Assembly: GCA_958295935.1 (NCBI GenBank)
Contig: OY282385.1
Location: 682,001 to 746,000 of the forward strand
DNA: 64,000 bases
Direction of reading: 5' to 3'
Source: an uncultured Dehalococcoidia bacterium
GTDB lineage: Bacteria; Chloroflexota; Dehalococcoidia; Lucifugimonadales; Lucifugimonadaceae
Below are positions 60,719-64,000 of the stretch, piece after piece; position 1 is the stretch's first letter, and each line of letters opens with the position of its first letter. The translations under genes were made by a program, and so were the position numbers. The notes under the pieces are model-generated. The model was given only the letters and a program-made list of their open reading frames with translations. It did no database searches and was not told the DNA's origin.

Positions 60719-62266
60719 CTATTTGGCCGATTGCGGCTCATCAGAGGCCGTAACCTCACCCCGACCGCGAAGAGATGCGATAACGACCATGGCCGCGGCA
60801 GTCACGGCTGAGGCTGCGATGAACGCTATTCGGGACCCTGCAACGAATGCTTCTCCCGCAGTCCCTGTTGGGTCGGATGAAATGTCCCCCAAATCGCCCG
60901 ACGCACCGCGGGAAAGCATCACGCCCGTGACTATAGCCGTCGCCGCCGCCACCGCAGCCACCTGCGAGGTATTGCGAACCACGTTCATGAACGCGGCCGC
61001 CGGCCCGTAAGATGAGTTGTCGATAGAGGACAACGTGATGGCGGAAACGGGCGTGATCCAAACCCCAAACCCAAGGCCGGCAACGAAGTTCGCGAGGCAT
61101 ACCAGCGCCAAGGGAGCCTCGATCCAGAACAATGCAAACATGGCGTTTGAGGTCATCCCAAGTGCCAGACCCAGAGTCGCAAAACGGACTCGGTTCCGGT
61201 CGAACATGCGGCCCAAGAGCGTGGCCGAGAGCACCGCAGCCACAGAAGCTGAGGAAAAGACCAAGCCCACCGCGCTCGCAGAGTGGCCCTGAACGTCCTG
61301 CACCATGAACGGCAGGAGAAAGAACGTTGTCGATCCACCCAAGAAACCGAGGCAACGCGCCGTGATGGCGGAGGCAAAGACCCGGTTCCCAAAGTAACTC
61401 AGATCGAACAGGGGATGCTCTCGGCGCCGCTCCCACCATACGAACAACGCCATGCAGGCCCCGCTCGACGCAGCCATTCCCAATATCGCCGGCGACAACC
61501 ACCCAACCCGATTGCCCTCATTCAGCGTCACGATGGCCAGACATATGCCGCAGGCGATGAGCAGAGCTCCCTGCCAGTCAAATTTGGTACCCCCCAGGCG
61601 TTCTGCAGGACCAATTCGCGATTCTTCCAGCACGACTTGAGAGGCGACCAGACCGGGAACCGCAATAACCGCCATGACTGCGTAGGCGGCTCTCCATCCG
61701 CCCAGAGCCACTACCGCGCCGCCCACTACGGGGCCAATCATCATACCTACCGCAGTCACCGCCATGGCTGCGCCCAGGGCGCGGCTCCGTTCATTGTCGG
61801 GAAAGACGACCGCGACGATAGACAGCATCTGGGTAAACACTATGGCCACTCCGGCTGAGGAGACCATCCTGGCCGCTATGAGCACGGGAACGGACGGAGC
61901 CGCCGCCGCCAACACCGACCCGCCGCACAACATGGCGATTCCCGCCAGCTGCATGCGCTTTCGGCCAGTGAGGTCGGCCAGCCTTCCCATGGGAAGCAAA
62001 AGAGCGCTGATAGTAAGAGCGCCAGCGAGGGGAATCCAGGCCGCGCTGGACAAAGACATACCAAAGTCCTCTGCGATCGTAGGAAGCGCCACGCTGGAGA
62101 ACACGGTGTCCATTGCGCCGATGAGATTCGCAGCGCCAAGCGCCCAGAAGATACGCCATCGCTGCACGCTCGCGGCATTCGGCAACGAGGCGGAGGCGGG
62201 GCGCGCTTCAGTGTCGGCAGGCGGCGGGGTATCTACAACGCTGCGGGATATGTCTGAATCGCGCAT
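60719..62266 (-). CDS. MFS transporter, DHA2 (EmrB/QacA-like)
   Basis: A 515-residue, about 14-helix proton antiporter. A polar N-terminus of 36 residues precedes the first helix. Motif A is MGRLADLTGRKRMQLAG, motif C is GMMIGPVVGGAVVALGG, and the first helix has the LIGAMDTVFSSVALPTIAEDF pattern of drug exporters. Paralogous to 8353-9837. Cargo unknown. The upstream region has a nested hairpin (62318-62358). Confidence 0.88.
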   Translation of the reverse strand: MRDSDISRSVVDTPPPADTEARPASASLPNAASVQRWRIFWALGAANLIGAMDTVFSSVALPTIAEDFGMSLSSAAWIPLAGALTISALLLPMGRLADLTGRKRMQLAGIAMLCGGSVLAAAAPSVPVLIAARMVSSAGVAIVFTQMLSIVAVVFPDNERSRALGAAMAVTAVGMMIGPVVGGAVVALGGWRAAYAVMAVIAVPGLVASQVVLEESRIGPAERLGGTKFDWQGALLIACGICLAIVTLNEGNRVGWLSPAILGMAASSGACMALFVWWERRREHPLFDLSYFGNRVFASAITARCLGFLGGSTTFFLLPFMVQDVQGHSASAVGLVFSSASVAAVLSATLLGRMFDRNRVRFATLGLALGMTSNAMFALFWIEAPLALVCLANFVAGLGFGVWITPVSAITLSSIDNSSYGPAAAFMNVVRNTSQVAAVAAATAIVTGVMLSRGASGDLGDISSDPTGTAGEAFVAGSRIAFIAASAVTAAAMVVIASLRGRGEVTASDEPQSAK

Positions 62267-62317
62267 CGGCCTGGTACGGGCTCAAGGGCGAACGAGAAAA
62301 CCCTATTCTCCGGCGCT

Positions 62318-62358
62318 GCCCCTAGTGAGGAAACCCGACTGCCAGACGGGAACGGGGC
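62318..62358 (-). terminator. nested hairpin between PAC2 and MFS genes
   Basis: GCCCC/GGGGC arms enclose CCCG/CGGG arms. The element sits 45 bases past the PAC2 stop and before the MFS start, so it may end the PAC2 message or shape the MFS leader. No U-tract. Confidence 0.4.
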
Positions 62359-62402
62359 TTCCCATCCGCGTTGAGGAAATCTACTAGCGGGGTCTGACCT
62401 AT

Positions 62403-63257
62403 CTACATGCCGCCCTGTCGAGGCGTTTCGTTGCCGGAGTCGGGTTTGCGAGAGACGTCTTGGAGGAATTTCTCGATTTCCGGGGACAGTTCCACCCGCT
62501 CCTTGCCTTGCTGCTCCGTCGCCGACTCGGCTCGCTGGTCGTATTCGGTTTCGAATCTCTTGACCAACTCCTGGAGTTGCGGATTGTTCGACATCGCCTT
62601 TGCAACCTGTCCATATTGGCGTTCGCCCATCTGAATCTCGGGCAGCTCGGAGCCAAAGCCGTACTGCGAACTGAGAGCCTTGAGAAGCCGCGCAGCTCCG
62701 GCGTAGTCGTCATCGAGTTTCAGATAAAGGGGCAAGTGGACTATCAGGCTGAGAGTCTCGATGCCAATTTCCCGCCTGGCGCGGTCCGTCAACTGGCTCG
62801 TGAGACTGGTGGGACCCTGGTAGCTGCTTCTGCCCATGCCCACGCCCCCAAAGTCGGCCGGAGGGGTCCAGCCCCGAGCGGAGCCGGTTACTCGTAACGG
62901 TCGAGAGTGTGGTACGGAGTCGTACATACCCCCCACCAGTACGTATCGGGTCACTTCCAGCGTCCTGAGCATATCCAGCACACTATCGTTGAAATCCTCC
63001 GCGTTCGCGTGAGGTTCAATCATCTGGAGCAGCAGAAGGTCGGGTTCGGCGGACCTGCGGCCCAACAGGATAGAAGTGTTAGGCGCTCGCACCACGCGCC
63101 GGTTTCTAACGAACTTGATCTCAGGCCGGTAGCGCGTATAGTCATAGAAGCGGCTGGGGCGAGCAAGACGGCCGATCTCCCGCGCCGAAGTAAGCTTACG
63201 GAGACGGCCCATCGAGATGGCCCCTACGTTGCCAACGTTTACCCAAGGCCGCAGCAT
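62403..63257 (-). CDS. PAC2 family protein
   Basis: A 284-residue PAC2 (proteasome-assembly-chaperone-like) protein. Signatures: VNVGNVGAISMGRLRKL, RFYDYTRYRPEIKF, PNTSILLG, DLLLLQMIEPHANAEDFNDSVLDML, RYVLVGGMYDSVPHSRPLRVTGSA and a late IVHLPLYLKLDDDYAGAARLLKAL. The final 60 residues are charged and helical. PAC2 proteins exist in many bacteria and archaea without a settled function. Starts at an in-frame ATG (63257) with no clear Shine-Dalgarno. Confidence 0.88.
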   Translation of the reverse strand: MLRPWVNVGNVGAISMGRLRKLTSAREIGRLARPSRFYDYTRYRPEIKFVRNRRVVRAPNTSILLGRRSAEPDLLLLQMIEPHANAEDFNDSVLDMLRTLEVTRYVLVGGMYDSVPHSRPLRVTGSARGWTPPADFGGVGMGRSSYQGPTSLTSQLTDRARREIGIETLSLIVHLPLYLKLDDDYAGAARLLKALSSQYGFGSELPEIQMGERQYGQVAKAMSNNPQLQELVKRFETEYDQRAESATEQQGKERVELSPEIEKFLQDVSRKPDSGNETPRQGGM

Positions 63258-63566
63258 GGCGATACAGTGCGGATGACGGGGCGGCGGGTCAGGCCGCTCT
63301 ATTTCAAAGTCGCCAACGATCAGAAGTCACACTCCGTCCCGCCGTACAGGGCCAATTGCAATTAACCCATTATCACCGCTTGTCAAATCTCGCACCTGCC
63401 CTCAGAGTCAGCAGCGCACGGCCCACCCCCAAGCGATGTCAACAACATCGGTAGAAGGCAGCCAAGATAGCCGCTACGACAGGATTATACTTTTACGACG
63501 GGAGCGCGGCTCACACATTTCACGCGCCGTTAATCACGTTCTGGAGCCGCACCCGCACCGAGCACG
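63258..63566. other. divergent intergenic region
   Basis: Lies between PAC2 and homoserine kinase. The only promoter-like feature is TATACT at 63486-63491 on the plus strand, about 80 bases before thrB, without a good -35. No ORF or repeat of note. Confidence 0.5.
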
Positions 63567-64000
63567 ATGCCCATGATCGACCAATTGACCGTGAGAGCGC
63601 CCGCAACGACCGCCAACATGGGGCCGGGGTTCGACTCGTTAGGGATGGCTTTGGATCTTTGGAATGAGGCGACCATTGCCTTGGGTGAACCCTCGATCTC
63701 CATCGACGGCGAGGGAGCCGCTGAATTGCCCCGTAACGAATCCAATTCAGTGGTCCAAGGAATTCACGCAGCTTTTCGAGAAGCCGGCAAGGAGGCTCCC
63801 AGCCTGACCGTTCAATGCAACAACGAAGTACCCCTTCGCAGGGGCTTTGGCAGTAGCGCAGCGGCCACAGTCGCAGGACTCATGGCCGGACTGGCTTTGG
63901 CCGGCTGCGATCCCGATCCTGCCCGGTTACTAGACTTGGTGGCAAGCATCGAAGGCCACCCGGACAACTCGGCCGCGGCCATCTACGGGGGATGCTGCAT
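63567..64000 (+). CDS. thrB: homoserine kinase, 5' part, cut by window edge
   Basis: The first 144 codons of a GHMP kinase that phosphorylates homoserine in threonine synthesis. It begins MPMIDQLTVRAPATTANMGPGFDSLGMALDLWNEA, the ThrB N-terminus, and contains the ATP-binding PLRRGFGSSAAATVAGLMAG and the EGHPDNSAAAIYGG segment. An in-frame TAA at 63531 limits the start to ATG 63567 or 63573. The 3' end lies beyond the window. No other threonine gene is visible here. Confidence 0.93.
   Translation, partial: MPMIDQLTVRAPATTANMGPGFDSLGMALDLWNEATIALGEPSISIDGEGAAELPRNESNSVVQGIHAAFREAGKEAPSLTVQCNNEVPLRRGFGSSAAATVAGLMAGLALAGCDPDPARLLDLVASIEGHPDNSAAAIYGGCC

Overview
The window looks like chromosomal DNA of a Chloroflexota bacterium, most plausibly Dehalococcoidia/SAR202-like. 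This is inferred, not proven: no rRNA or phylogenetic marker was compared. Supporting signs are a GC-rich genome, frequent TTG/GTG starts, an HspR-type heat-shock regulator, a PAC2-family protein, and many paralogues for catabolism of organic acids and amides: two aldo/keto reductases, two 3-hydroxyisobutyrate-dehydrogenase-like enzymes, three MFS exporters, amidohydrolases and an HpcH/HpaI aldolase. Large plant-type leucine-rich-repeat (LRR) proteins recall those of host-associated marine bacteria.

Layout. 1-3.7 kb: a giant secreted LRR protein gene, open at the left edge and frameshifted at a C7 tract. 3.9-10.9 kb: aldo/keto reductase, MFS, then an operon-like run of D-aminoacylase, MFS and D-2-hydroxyacid dehydrogenase. 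11-22.6 kb: mixed metabolic genes (NifU-C-like protein, MmsB-like dehydrogenase, glutaredoxin, pdxH, AKR, M1 peptidase, SelA-like PLP enzyme, M20 amidohydrolase, Lon-N protein, aminotransferase, zinc alcohol dehydrogenase). 22.9-26.2 kb: principal sigma factor and malate synthase. 26.4-34.2 kb: accessory island with three minus-strand LRR genes (two are a 1,549-bp tandem duplication) and a protein built of twelve 22-residue repeats. 34.5-36.5 kb, divergent from that repeat protein: a fusion of a phospholipase-D-type nuclease and a P-loop ATPase. 36.6-42.4 kb: DUF885 peptidase, serine hydrolase, aldolase, MBL hydrolase, DUF503 and a zinc-ribbon protein. 42.7-45.9 kb: hspR-grpE-dnaK. 45.9-54.6 kb: minus-strand pyrimidine operon pyrR-pyrB-pyrC-carA-carB-SDR, preceded by a readable PyrR attenuator. 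54.9-64 kb: SprT-like protein, FAD oxidoreductase, ACT-malic enzyme, ferredoxin-NADP reductase-like protein, GarR-like dehydrogenase, MFS, PAC2 protein and the start of thrB.

Working together. The pyr operon is tightly coupled by overlapping stop/start codons and looks regulated by PyrR-dependent attenuation: a consensus PyrR-binding hairpin, an 8-bp antiterminator pairing and a U-tailed terminator are all visible. Its PyrB carries a C-terminal PyrI-type zinc domain without the nucleotide-binding allosteric domain. The heat-shock cluster is led by its probable repressor.

The best candidates for an undescribed system are the PLD-nuclease/ATPase fusion (681 aa from the preferred start) with its divergent 22-residue-repeat neighbour, beside the expanding LRR array. 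A defence or genome-maintenance role is inference only. No tRNA, rRNA, CRISPR array, transposase or integrase was recognised.
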